From NCBI RefSeq assembly GCF_937906425.1, contig NZ_CALCYR010000284.1:1-8919 (forward strand): a DNA stretch of 8,919 bases. The letters run 5' to 3'. A program made the translations under genes and the position numbers. Under the pieces are notes generated by a model that was not told the DNA's origin, made no database searches, and saw nothing but the letters and a program-made list of their open reading frames with translations. Shown here in pieces: positions 1 to 7,205 of this stretch. The first letter of the stretch is position 1; the number at the start of each line of letters is the position of its first letter. The stretch comes from an uncultured Methanobrevibacter sp. GTDB taxonomy: Archaea > Methanobacteriota > Methanobacteria > Methanobacteriales > Methanobacteriaceae.

Positions 1-966
1 AATATGAGTTATATGTTTTATGGATGTAATTCATTAATATCTTTACCAGATATATCAAAATGGAACGTTAAAAATGTTAATAATATGAGTTATATGTTTT
101 ATGGATGTAATTCATTAATATCTTTACCAGATATATACAAATGGAACGTTGAAAATGTTAATAATATGAGTTATATGTTTTATGGATGTATTTCATTGGT
201 TTCTTTTCTTAATATTCAATTATCTAATATTTCTAATACTTTTGATAGAAACAATATATTTTATGATTATTTTAACTTTTTGAACAATATTGAAAATCCT
301 GTAAACAATTTTATTAAAATAGAAAAACAAAATACATTGTTGAATAAATATGCTTTAAAAGGTCAAAAAATTCTTATTGTTATGTTATGGTCAAAGATTT
401 TAATTTCAAATGAAAACTACTTTATTCACAAAGATTATTTATGTAAAGCAAGCCCTGAAAGTGAGTTTTGTCTAAAAGATATAAGTGATTATTTAGGAAT
501 AATTATTGATATAGTTGAGAATTATAGAAATGCCATAGAAAAAATAACTACTAAAGATAAAAATGGAAAATGCCCTTATTATTCAGTTTGGGTAATTAAT
601 GGTCCTCCATATGAAGATTTGCCTGATGGAACAAAAGAAGGATTTTTATTCGGACAATTTTTGGAGGTATTAAAATTATTTTGGGAAAAAGGAGGTGCTT
701 TAATTTTTCTTGCAGGAGGATGGAAATGCCAATATCAAACAAATGAATTTTTGAAGATGCTGGATATCAATGGAAAAAAAGTCGAATTTTATCTAGTAGG
801 AGATGATGATGAAAAAGGAACTATATGTCATCAAGGAGGGAAATTGTTAAATGGAGATGAAACAGGTCTTTTAAAGGATAAATCTCTATTTTCTAAAAAA
901 AATGAAAAATGTTTAGGAATTGAAAGATTAAGTATAGGTCATAATTTAATTAATTTATTTGTGTGA
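1..966 (+). CDS. DUF285/BspA-like repeat protein with C-terminal alpha/beta domain, 5'-partial and probably 3'-truncated
   Basis: The frame is open from the first base (Asn codon before the Met at nt 4), so the gene begins left of the window and the Met at nt 4 is an internal repeat Met. Counting from that Met, residues 1-81 are three 27-residue repeats starting MSYMFYGC and containing SLPDI-KWNV, the leucine-rich-like DUF285 pattern of BspA-type surface proteins. Residues 120-320 form a separate domain with strand-like QKILIVMLW, then CPYYSVWVINGPPYEDLP, FGQFLEVLKLFWEKGGALIF and QTNEFLKML. The GGALIFLAGG strand-turn resembles class I glutamine-amidotransferase-like folds, but no catalytic Cys is evident. 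From memory, this repeat-plus-domain combination resembles large families in anaerobic protists, where the chain continues beyond the equivalent of HNLINLF. Here it ends HNLINLFV-stop. No membrane helix is visible. Function unknown; a surface or binding role is only inferred from the repeats. Confidence 0.7.
   Translation, partial: NMSYMFYGCNSLISLPDISKWNVKNVNNMSYMFYGCNSLISLPDIYKWNVENVNNMSYMFYGCISLVSFLNIQLSNISNTFDRNNIFYDYFNFLNNIENPVNNFIKIEKQNTLLNKYALKGQKILIVMLWSKILISNENYFIHKDYLCKASPESEFCLKDISDYLGIIIDIVENYRNAIEKITTKDKNGKCPYYSVWVINGPPYEDLPDGTKEGFLFGQFLEVLKLFWEKGGALIFLAGGWKCQYQTNEFLKMLDINGKKVEFYLVGDDDEKGTICHQGGKLLNGDETGLLKDKSLFSKKNEKCLGIERLSIGHNLINLFV
4..246 (+). repeat. Three tandem 81-nt coding repeats (27-residue DUF285 units)
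   Basis: Units start at nt 4, 85 and 166, each beginning atgagttatatgttttatgg. Units 1 and 2 differ at only three of 81 positions by eye (Ser/Tyr and Lys/Glu changes), whereas unit 3 matches well for about 25 nt and then diverges. The array runs off the left edge because the codon before unit 1 is the same Asn that ends each unit. Near identity in DNA implies recent duplication or gene conversion. Confidence 0.9.
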
Positions 967-971
967 GTGCT

Positions 972-2774
972 ATGAATTTTAAAAAGTTTTTAAATCAAAT
1001 AAATTTTAATCCTAAAGAGGATAGGTTTTATTTAAGCTTTTTAATATTATTCAGCACTTTACTGCTTATTTGCCTAATTGACTTTAATTTAAAACTTGGA
1101 ATTTACTGTTCTGACGTTTTGGTTTATTTAACAAATGCATTGACTTTTGCTGGAGAGAGGGTAGCTAGTTCAAATACCTTGTATCTTTCTCCCGTAATCT
1201 GTTTTTTAACTTCAATCCTCTTCAGATTAGGTCTAAAGGGTGAAATAGCAATCTATATTGTAACAGGTTTATTTGCCATATTTGGGAATATTGGCCTTTA
1301 TCTTCTTTTGAAAAATAAGTTTTCACCTCTTTTGTCACTTACAGGTTCTGTTCTTTTTTCAAGCTTTTCATTAAATCTTTTATGGTTGGCTAACGGTACA
1401 TTGGACATTCCTGCAGTTGCATTGTCAATTTGGGTAATCCTATTTACAATTATTGCTGCGGATAAAAATGAGAAATTTTATCTTTTGGCTTTTCCATTAT
1501 GGGTTATTGCATTCTTTACAAGATATACCGTTGCTCTAATATTGCCTTTAATGGTTTTATACTTCCTATTCAAGTTCAATTTCTTTTATTATTTGGATTT
1601 GATTCTTTCAGATTTTTCTTTGTTTAAAAAGGAATTTAAATCCCTTTTATCCACCAATAGGGCCAAATATTTTTTTAAGGGGATTAAGATATCCTTTGCA
1701 ATTCTTGTATTGTTCTTAATTCTAATATCTCTGGCAGGATCTCCATTAAGCTTTTTAACTCAAGGTTCTGATGTGGTTTCAGGAGACAGAGGCAGTGTCA
1801 TTGACAATGCATATACAACAGACACATGGTTTTATCTTCATGACTTTTTAAACTTCTTGTTTGCAAAGAAAGTCATTTTTGATGGAAATATTCCTAATTT
1901 AATAGGCGCAAATCCATTTGCCTATTTAATAATCTTTATTCTGGAATTTGGCTTGATATTGGCTTTGATTGCTTTATTTAGCAATAAATTTGATATTGCT
2001 GATGAAAATGATCTATTGGATTCTCATTTGGATTTTAATTCTAATTCCGATTCTTATAATATTTGTTTCAAGTCAAAATTAATTAATAATAAAACATTGG
2101 CAGCTTTAGCCATTATTTCATTGTTTTTATCTGTTTTAAGCTTTAAGATAAACGGCATAAGCAGTGTTTTCTTTTTATTGCTTTTCACTTTGGTCTTGGA
2201 TTCCATATTGAAGGGGAATTTTGAGAGCTATTCAAAAGAGGGATATGGATTGATTTTACTTTTCATGGATTGGTTTTTAATTTATATGGTCTTTTTTACA
2301 TTCTATGACATAAAGGTCAATCGTTATATTATTACATGCCTTCCAGCCTTTGTATTCTTTGTTGTTTTGGCCTTGAATTACATATATAAGTTTATTTTTC
2401 ATGTATTGAATAATGATGCTTTAAGTCGAAAAATAGTATATCTTATTTCCATATTGATGATTTTGACATGTCTCTTTTCTGCATTTGGATTTACAGATTC
2501 TGTTGAGATGAATGAGGAGATAAACTCTCCTAAACTGATGGCGGATTATCTGATTGATTATGATGCCAATTATTCATTAAAGGAAGTTGCGAATTATAAT
2601 GTTCGTTATTATAACTGGTTACTTAAAATGAACACCATTCCATTGGTTGATGAACGATTGTCCTATTTGGATTCAAGCAATATAACTTATTACATTTCAA
2701 ATAATGAGGTTGAACTTGAAAACTATACAATGATTCATAGGGAAAATAATTTGTATTTGTATGAGCATATTTAG
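972..2774 (+). CDS. Multi-pass membrane glycosyltransferase, GT-C fold (GT39/PMT/ArnT-like)
   Basis: A 600-residue integral membrane protein, probably transferring a sugar from a polyprenyl-phosphate donor to an extracytoplasmic acceptor. Hydrophobic segments lie near residues 20-42, 72-86, 91-114, 120-138, 145-163, 168-200, 238-256, 314-336, 374-390, 395-411, 425-445, 451-475 and 486-506. After the first helix, YCSD (Asp48) sits where GT-C enzymes carry their catalytic acidic loop. NGTLDIPA (140-147), FFTRYT (181-186) and NRYIITCLPAF (450-460) resemble conserved loop motifs of the PMT/ArnT group. Residues 509-600 are a hydrophilic, likely external tail. A GTG at 963 would add three residues, but GTGA at 963-966 lies five bases before the ATG at 972 and can act as a weak ribosome site, so I prefer 972. 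The gene begins directly at the end of the protist-like reading frame, and a GT4 gene follows. Substrate is unknown; an envelope glycan is inferred. Confidence 0.8.
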   Translation: MNFKKFLNQINFNPKEDRFYLSFLILFSTLLLICLIDFNLKLGIYCSDVLVYLTNALTFAGERVASSNTLYLSPVICFLTSILFRLGLKGEIAIYIVTGLFAIFGNIGLYLLLKNKFSPLLSLTGSVLFSSFSLNLLWLANGTLDIPAVALSIWVILFTIIAADKNEKFYLLAFPLWVIAFFTRYTVALILPLMVLYFLFKFNFFYYLDLILSDFSLFKKEFKSLLSTNRAKYFFKGIKISFAILVLFLILISLAGSPLSFLTQGSDVVSGDRGSVIDNAYTTDTWFYLHDFLNFLFAKKVIFDGNIPNLIGANPFAYLIIFILEFGLILALIALFSNKFDIADENDLLDSHLDFNSNSDSYNICFKSKLINNKTLAALAIISLFLSVLSFKINGISSVFFLLLFTLVLDSILKGNFESYSKEGYGLILLFMDWFLIYMVFFTFYDIKVNRYIITCLPAFVFFVVLALNYIYKFIFHVLNNDALSRKIVYLISILMILTCLFSAFGFTDSVEMNEEINSPKLMADYLIDYDANYSLKEVANYNVRYYNWLLKMNTIPLVDERLSYLDSSNITYYISNNEVELENYTMIHRENNLYLYEHI

Positions 2775-2797
2775 GAGATTTAAAAAGGAGTTAAATC

Positions 2798-3973
2798 ATG
2801 AATATTTTACATATTGCACATTTCTTTTATCCTTGTCTCTCTGCAGGAGGTGTGGTTAATGCCAGTTATCAAATCGCTTCCAAACAGGCAGAGGAGAATT
2901 TTGTAAAGGTAGTCAGTTCAGATTCCTGTAAGGAAAGGATAAAATTTGAAAATTCCAATTATGATATTGATGTCAATGGAATCAAGGTTGATTATTATAA
3001 AAATCTTTCAAATAAGTTCAAGCTTGCAACAATGTTGGACACTCCTTTAAGGGCTCCATTCAGAATAAGGAAGGATATAAAAAACTTTGACATTGTCCAT
3101 ATTCATGAACATAGGCAGACTTTGGCTATCATTGTCACTTATTTTGCAAGAAAGAACAATATTCCCTATATTGTTCAGGCACATGGATCCGTTCTTCCCT
3201 TCTTTCAAAAGGAGGGGCTTAAAAATATTTTTGATAGATTCTTCGGCTTTAAAATTCTTCATAATGCATCAAAAGTCTTTGCCCTCAGTGAAACCGAAAG
3301 GCAGCAATACCTTAAGATGGGTGTTGATGAGGAAAGGATTGAAATTGTTCCATTGGGAATCAATACTGAGGAATATGATGATTTGCCTGATGAAGGTCTC
3401 TTTAGAAATAAGCATAATGTTTCTCCAGATGAAAAATTGATTCTCTTTTTAGGCAGAATTCATGAAATCAAGGGTTTAGGCTTATTAATTGATGCTTTTA
3501 ATGATTTGATTAGGGAAAATGATTCTATTGGATTTAAATTAGCTATTGTAGGTCCTGATGATGGTTATTTGGATAGATTAAAGTCAAAGATTGATGAATA
3601 TTCTCTTAAAGATGATGTGATAATTACAGGGCCTTTGTATAATCAGGAAAAGCAGGAAGCTTTGGTGGATTGTGACTTGTTTATAATGCCATCCAAATAT
3701 GAGTCATTCACTACAAGTGGATTGGAGGCAATGGCATGTGGAAAACCACTGGTTTTAACTAAAAATAATCATATCTGGAATTGGGTAGACAATAATGTTG
3801 GTCTTGCTTGTGATGATGATAAGGAATCTTTAAGATTAGCTATTGAAAGAATAATTTTCAATGAAGGATTGTCTAAAGAATTTGGTGAGAATGGTAAAAG
3901 ATTAATTAAAGAAAAGTACAATTGGGATAAGATAAATGATCAAATCTTAAAAATCTATGATGAGGTAATTTAG
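2798..3973 (+). CDS. GT4-family (group 1) glycosyltransferase
   Basis: A 391-residue GT-B retaining glycosyltransferase of CAZy family GT4, transferring a nucleotide-activated sugar to a lipid-linked or glycan acceptor on the cytoplasmic face. The N-terminal domain has HIAHFFYPCLSAGGV (5-19) with the glycine loop, DIVHIHEH (98-105) and QAHGS (127-131). The C-terminal domain has LFLGRIHEIKG (216-226, Arg220 and Lys225 for donor phosphates) and the E-x7-E signature E302-SFTTSGL-E310 followed by AMACGKPLV. Length is normal and the gene looks intact. AAGGAG at 2785-2790 lies seven bases before the ATG. With only 23 nt between it and the upstream GT-C gene, the two are probably co-transcribed, one working inside and one outside the membrane. 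Sugar specificity cannot be read from the sequence. Confidence 0.93.
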   Translation: MNILHIAHFFYPCLSAGGVVNASYQIASKQAEENFVKVVSSDSCKERIKFENSNYDIDVNGIKVDYYKNLSNKFKLATMLDTPLRAPFRIRKDIKNFDIVHIHEHRQTLAIIVTYFARKNNIPYIVQAHGSVLPFFQKEGLKNIFDRFFGFKILHNASKVFALSETERQQYLKMGVDEERIEIVPLGINTEEYDDLPDEGLFRNKHNVSPDEKLILFLGRIHEIKGLGLLIDAFNDLIRENDSIGFKLAIVGPDDGYLDRLKSKIDEYSLKDDVIITGPLYNQEKQEALVDCDLFIMPSKYESFTTSGLEAMACGKPLVLTKNNHIWNWVDNNVGLACDDDKESLRLAIERIIFNEGLSKEFGENGKRLIKEKYNWDKINDQILKIYDEVI

Positions 3974-4060
3974 TTTTATTCTTTTCAAACTTTATCTTTG
4001 TGAATTTTTTCATTTTTTTATTTTCTTTTCATACTTTGTCTTTGTTATTTTTTAATTTTT
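3974..4060 (+). terminator. T-rich tandem repeat / likely transcription terminator after the GT4 gene
   Basis: Directly after the TAG stop there are many T tracts, and a segment is repeated with a 44-nt period: cttttcaaactttatctttg starting at 3981 and cttttcatactttgtctttg starting at 4025, differing at two of 20 positions. No stable GC stem is present. Archaeal RNA polymerase terminates on oligo-T in the non-template strand, so this is the natural end of the glycosyltransferase operon. The repeat may simply multiply termination sites. Confidence 0.6.
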
Positions 4061-4427
4061 TTTAATTTTTTTACAAATTTTTTCTATTTTTATTCTATTG
4101 ATTTATTTTTTCAAATTGCCTTAATTTTATTATTGTTTTTTATTTTTTTCAATAATCATTATCTTTTTATTCTAATTATTTCTTAATATTTTTCTTTTTA
4201 TTTTTTTAATTGATTTGTGTACTTTTTAAAAAATTATTATTATTTCATTATTTTTTATTATTTTTCATGATAAAAAATTTCTTTTCTATTTTTAATTATT
4301 TTATTTTTTCTATAAGTTTATTATATTAATTATTTTTTGATTTATTTTATCATATTTTTTTAAATTTTTCTTTTATAATCAATAAAATATCATTTTTTGA
4401 TAAAAAATATCCATAACCTTTAAAAAT

Positions 4428-4450
4428 GATAACTTACTTATATTATATTA
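4428..4450 (+). promoter_or_regulatory. Candidate archaeal promoter (TATA-like) for the zinc-ribbon/NERD-like gene
   Basis: The stretch gataacttacttatattat, with a purine-rich taaaaat just upstream, is the best TATA-like box in the spacer with any base contrast around it. Initiation about 25 nt downstream would leave a leader of roughly 170 nt before the ATG at 4637. In DNA this A+T-rich many TATA-like words occur by chance, so confidence is low. Confidence 0.25.
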
Positions 4451-4636
4451 GTATTGATTTAATAGGGTAATTTTTATAAATTTTTTCAAGATTTTTAGAA
4501 AATTTTCCAATATTTTAGAAATTTTTTTAATTTTTAGAAATTTTTTTAATTTTTATAAAAGTTTCCATTTTAAGTCAGTCTTTTTAAAAAAATTTTTTTA
4601 AGTTTCTGTTTTTATAATTGTGAGTAGGGAAAAAGC

Positions 4637-7063
4637 ATGAAAGTTGTTGTATGTGAGAACTGCGGTGCAAAATATCAACTTGATGATGGGGATGATATTA
4701 ATGCATTTGAATGTTCAAGTTGTACAGGGAGCTTAAAGGAACTGGAAAATTTTCCAAATGAAGGTTCTGCTTCCAATCAGAATTTTGAGGAAGTTTCGAA
4801 TTCTGTTTTAGTATATTGTAAAAATTGTGGAATGAAATATCAAATTGAATCAGATGATGACATTAATGATTTTGAATGTACCAGTTGTGAAGGTCCTTTG
4901 GATTATGTATCTAATTTAAATGAGCAGGAAACAACTGCTTATGCCGATTCTACTGATTCCAGTTCTGATGATTTATTATATGCAAGCTACGACTCTCAAG
5001 ACCCTACCTACTCCGATGACGATGAAATTATCCCTATTCATGCAGACCCTGATTACAATGAAGAAGAGTATGAGATTATCCCTATTCATGCAGAAAAAAC
5101 TCTTGAAGAAAGAGCAAATCAAGAGGAATTTGTTCCAATCAATGAGGAAACTCTTAGTTATGGCACTGATGAATCTGAATTAGATGAGATTATCCCTATT
5201 CACGCAGATTCCAGTGTTGATGAGATTATCCCTATTCACGCAGATTCCAGTGTTGATGAGATTGTTCCTATTCATGCTGAGTCCGGTGTTGATGAGATTG
5301 TTCCTATTCATGCTGAAGAGGATTATGGAATCGTTCCAATTCATGAGGGTTCTAATGATGAATATGATGAAGATTACATGTCTGAAACTCAAATTCCAGA
5401 TATTGATAGCTTGGAATCTTCTCCTATCTATTATGAGGAAGATCACTACTTTGCTGCTGACTATGATGATTCTGATGAGGAATACGAAATCATCCCTATC
5501 CATGCAGAAAAAAGATATCGTGAAACATCAAGAGACATATCTTCAGGATTTGCATTTAAGCCTGTAACAAACTATTCAAGCCAATATGATGAGTCCTATG
5601 GCATTGTTCCTGAAAATGATGATGAAAATGAAGAGATTTATGATGCCTTTGAAAATGGGCCGCTTGAAACTCATGCCCAAGTTTATGATGCCTTTGAAAA
5701 TGAGCCGCTTGAAACTCATGCCAAAGCAGGTCATTTGGACAATGAGGGAAGACTTATAGTTTCCGAAGTTGAATATCCTGAAGAGGAACTTGAGATTGAC
5801 GTTATTGAAACTGAAAGTCCAAAAAGAGCTAAAGCTGGTAGATTGGATAGTGAAGGCCGTCTGATTGTTGAGCAAACGGATGATGAAGAAGAGATTGAAG
5901 ATGATCAAACCACATTGACCAATCTCGTTGAGGTTGTTGACATTCCAGATGATGAAAAGCCAAAATCTCCTATTTCACTTGCAAGACAGGCTTTATCTGA
6001 AGAGGATGAAAGATTATTCTCAAGAGCTCAAAATGAAATGGTCTTTGACAGCAAGGAAGAATATGAAGCATATAAGATAGCTCGTTTGAAATATTATAAT
6101 GCATTATTGAATATCCTAAAAGAGGAATATATGCAATCCATTGATAAGGAACTTGCTGGCAAGTCTTCAATAAAAGGATTGTTCAAACGTGAGGATAAGA
6201 AAGAATCCAAAAAGGATTCAGATGATTCAAGCGCTCTTGTATCCAAGGAAACTGTTGAAATGATGAAATCACAGACTCCTAAATATGAGCCTAAAAAGAC
6301 TTTTGCAGATATTTACATTCTTGCAGGATTGTTTATTTTAGTTGTAAGCGCTCTTTACTATTACTTTGTAAACAGGTGGATTTACATTCTGATTGCTGTA
6401 GCAATTGGTGTAATCATTCTTGTTTATGGTATGGTTAAAAAATACATGTTCAACAGTTATTTGGCACGTGGAAGAATTATTCGTGAAAGATTGCTTGCTC
6501 TTCCAAATGATTTCTATGTATTTTATGCAGTACAGCCACCTCAATCCAAGGACATTATAAATCACGTTGTTGTAGGCCCTACTGGTGTATTTACCATTTT
6601 ATCCAAAAGATTTGATTCAAAGGAGTTTAAGAATAAGACCAAATCTGACAATGAAACCGGCAAGATGGTCAATGATTCTGCATCCATTCAAAATTATATG
6701 GACAAGAAGAACACTCTTGAACTTCAAACAGATTATGATGATAATCAATCCAGATTCCAATTTGGCAATGAGGAAATTCACTTTGTGGACAATAGTCAAA
6801 TCAAGAGAAAGGCTTTGGAGTTAAATGAGGATTTAGCTATTTTCCTTGACAAGAAAGGATTTAGCGGAATCTATATTGAACCGTTGATTGGTTTTGTAAA
6901 TGATGACTTGGCTATTTTAAATGTTATACTAACCAATGAGGATCTTTTCATTGATGAACTGTTCAATAAGATGATTAGAGGTCAAAGAAGATTGGATGAA
7001 ATTACAATTGCAAGAATAGCAAAATTATTGTCCTATTACTCTGCTGACTGTTCAGTTTATTAA
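4637..7063 (+). CDS. Membrane-anchored protein: two zinc ribbons, acidic PIHA-repeat linker, TM hairpin, degenerate NERD-like domain
   Basis: 808 residues in a modular order. Two zinc ribbons come first: C6-x2-C9...C26-x2-C29 and C61-x2-C64...C81-x2-C84, sharing KYQ and DDIN and so duplicated. Residues about 95-445 are a very acidic, probably disordered linker with eight [IV][IV]PIH motifs, two YDAFEN-PLETHA units (335-364) and two KAG-LD-EGRLIV units (363-375, 399-411). A charged helical region spans about 450-505. Two membrane helices (about 556-577 and 580-600) form a tight hairpin, putting both ends on the same, probably cytoplasmic, side. Residues 604-780 resemble NERD: RGRIIRERLLALPNDF, NHVVVGPTGVFTILSK (642-657) and SQIKRKALELNEDLAIFL (720-737). 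In NERD nucleases the first position is Asp and the position before x-Lys is Glu; here they are Asn642 and Leu655, with Lys657 kept, so nuclease activity is doubtful. The ribosome site (aggga, 4626-4630) is weak, and no other start fits because the first ribbon begins at once. It looks monocistronic. Function unknown; a membrane-tethered binding or scaffold protein is inferred. Confidence 0.85.
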   Translation: MKVVVCENCGAKYQLDDGDDINAFECSSCTGSLKELENFPNEGSASNQNFEEVSNSVLVYCKNCGMKYQIESDDDINDFECTSCEGPLDYVSNLNEQETTAYADSTDSSSDDLLYASYDSQDPTYSDDDEIIPIHADPDYNEEEYEIIPIHAEKTLEERANQEEFVPINEETLSYGTDESELDEIIPIHADSSVDEIIPIHADSSVDEIVPIHAESGVDEIVPIHAEEDYGIVPIHEGSNDEYDEDYMSETQIPDIDSLESSPIYYEEDHYFAADYDDSDEEYEIIPIHAEKRYRETSRDISSGFAFKPVTNYSSQYDESYGIVPENDDENEEIYDAFENGPLETHAQVYDAFENEPLETHAKAGHLDNEGRLIVSEVEYPEEELEIDVIETESPKRAKAGRLDSEGRLIVEQTDDEEEIEDDQTTLTNLVEVVDIPDDEKPKSPISLARQALSEEDERLFSRAQNEMVFDSKEEYEAYKIARLKYYNALLNILKEEYMQSIDKELAGKSSIKGLFKREDKKESKKDSDDSSALVSKETVEMMKSQTPKYEPKKTFADIYILAGLFILVVSALYYYFVNRWIYILIAVAIGVIILVYGMVKKYMFNSYLARGRIIRERLLALPNDFYVFYAVQPPQSKDIINHVVVGPTGVFTILSKRFDSKEFKNKTKSDNETGKMVNDSASIQNYMDKKNTLELQTDYDDNQSRFQFGNEEIHFVDNSQIKRKALELNEDLAIFLDKKGFSGIYIEPLIGFVNDDLAILNVILTNEDLFIDELFNKMIRGQRRLDEITIARIAKLLSYYSADCSVY
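5183..5326 (+). repeat. Four tandem 36-nt coding repeats (DEIIPIHADSSV units)
   Basis: Units occupy 5183-5218, 5219-5254, 5255-5290 and 5291-5326. The first two are identical at DNA level; the third and fourth use gttcctattcatgct, coding DEIVPIHAESGV and DEIVPIHAEEDY. Further single copies of the [IV][IV]PIH core lie outside the array at residues 131-135, 147-151, 231-236 and 285-289, with degenerate ones at 165-168 (FVPIN) and 322-325. Each unit offers one Pro-Ile-His amid Asp/Glu. Confidence 0.92.
5639..5728 (+). repeat. Two tandem 45-nt coding repeats (YDAFEN-PLETHA units)
   Basis: Residues 335-349 and 350-364 read YDAFENGPLETHAQV and YDAFENEPLETHAKA; the DNA (tatgatgcctttgaaaatg) is nearly identical between copies. 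They form a second repeat family in the acidic linker, unrelated to the PIHA units, and lead straight into the third family. Confidence 0.9.
5723..5869 (+). repeat. Two spaced coding repeats (KAG-LD-EGRLIV units)
   Basis: Residues 363-375 (KAGHLDNEGRLIV) and 399-411 (KAGRLDSEGRLIV) match at 11 of 13 positions and are separated by an acidic stretch. Codon choices differ between copies, so this duplication is older than the PIHA one. The two units are the most ordered-looking, beta-hairpin-like part of the linker and may be short binding modules. Confidence 0.85.
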
Positions 7064-7205
7064 GGCTTAATTTTTAACTTTTTTCTTTTTTTATTTACTT
7101 TACTTTATTTTATTTTATTTTATTTATCTTAATGAATTTTCATTGATTTTTATTAATGATTTTTTAATTTTTCATTTTTTTATTCTTTTATATTAGAGGG
7201 AAAAT
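7064..7205 (+). terminator. T-rich spacer with TTTTA microsatellite; terminator region after the NERD-like gene
   Basis: The spacer is dominated by T tracts, including a run of ttttct/tttta pentamers from about 7091 to 7125 (cttta, then repeated ttatt). It is suited to archaeal oligo-T termination. Nothing convincing codes here. A promoter for the acetyltransferase could lie around 7130-7190, but no TATA box stands out; the tttatatt at 7187-7194 is too close to the ATG at 7206 for a conventional start. Confidence 0.5.

Larger units (their letters stand above)
3974..4636. other. 663-nt extremely A+T-rich intergenic spacer
   Basis: I find no convincing gene, tRNA or structured RNA on either strand; stops are dense in all frames. 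The + strand is strongly T-biased from 3974 to about 4380 and then more mixed. Noted elements are the 44-nt repeat at the left end, a 7-bp inverted repeat attttttGATaaaaaat at 4392-4408, recurring ttttagaaatttttttaat segments between about 4494 and 4555, and a possible TATA region near 4438. Much of the right part may be promoter and leader for the large membrane protein gene downstream. Confidence 0.6.

Noticed and set aside
3087..3440. Open frame inside the GT4 gene
   Set aside because: It is a shadow frame within a gene whose own frame shows all the GT4 motifs.
5180..5503. Minus-strand open frame with repeated MNRNNLINTG-type units
   Set aside because: It is the antisense reading of the PIHA repeat array; the repetition comes from the + strand gene, and there is no ribosome site or recognisable domain.
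5184..5567. Plus-strand frame coding repeated hydrophobic units (MRLSLFTQIPVL)
   Set aside because: This is the +1 shadow of the same 36-nt repeats. The correct frame has zinc ribbons, membrane helices and a NERD-like domain on either side without interruption.
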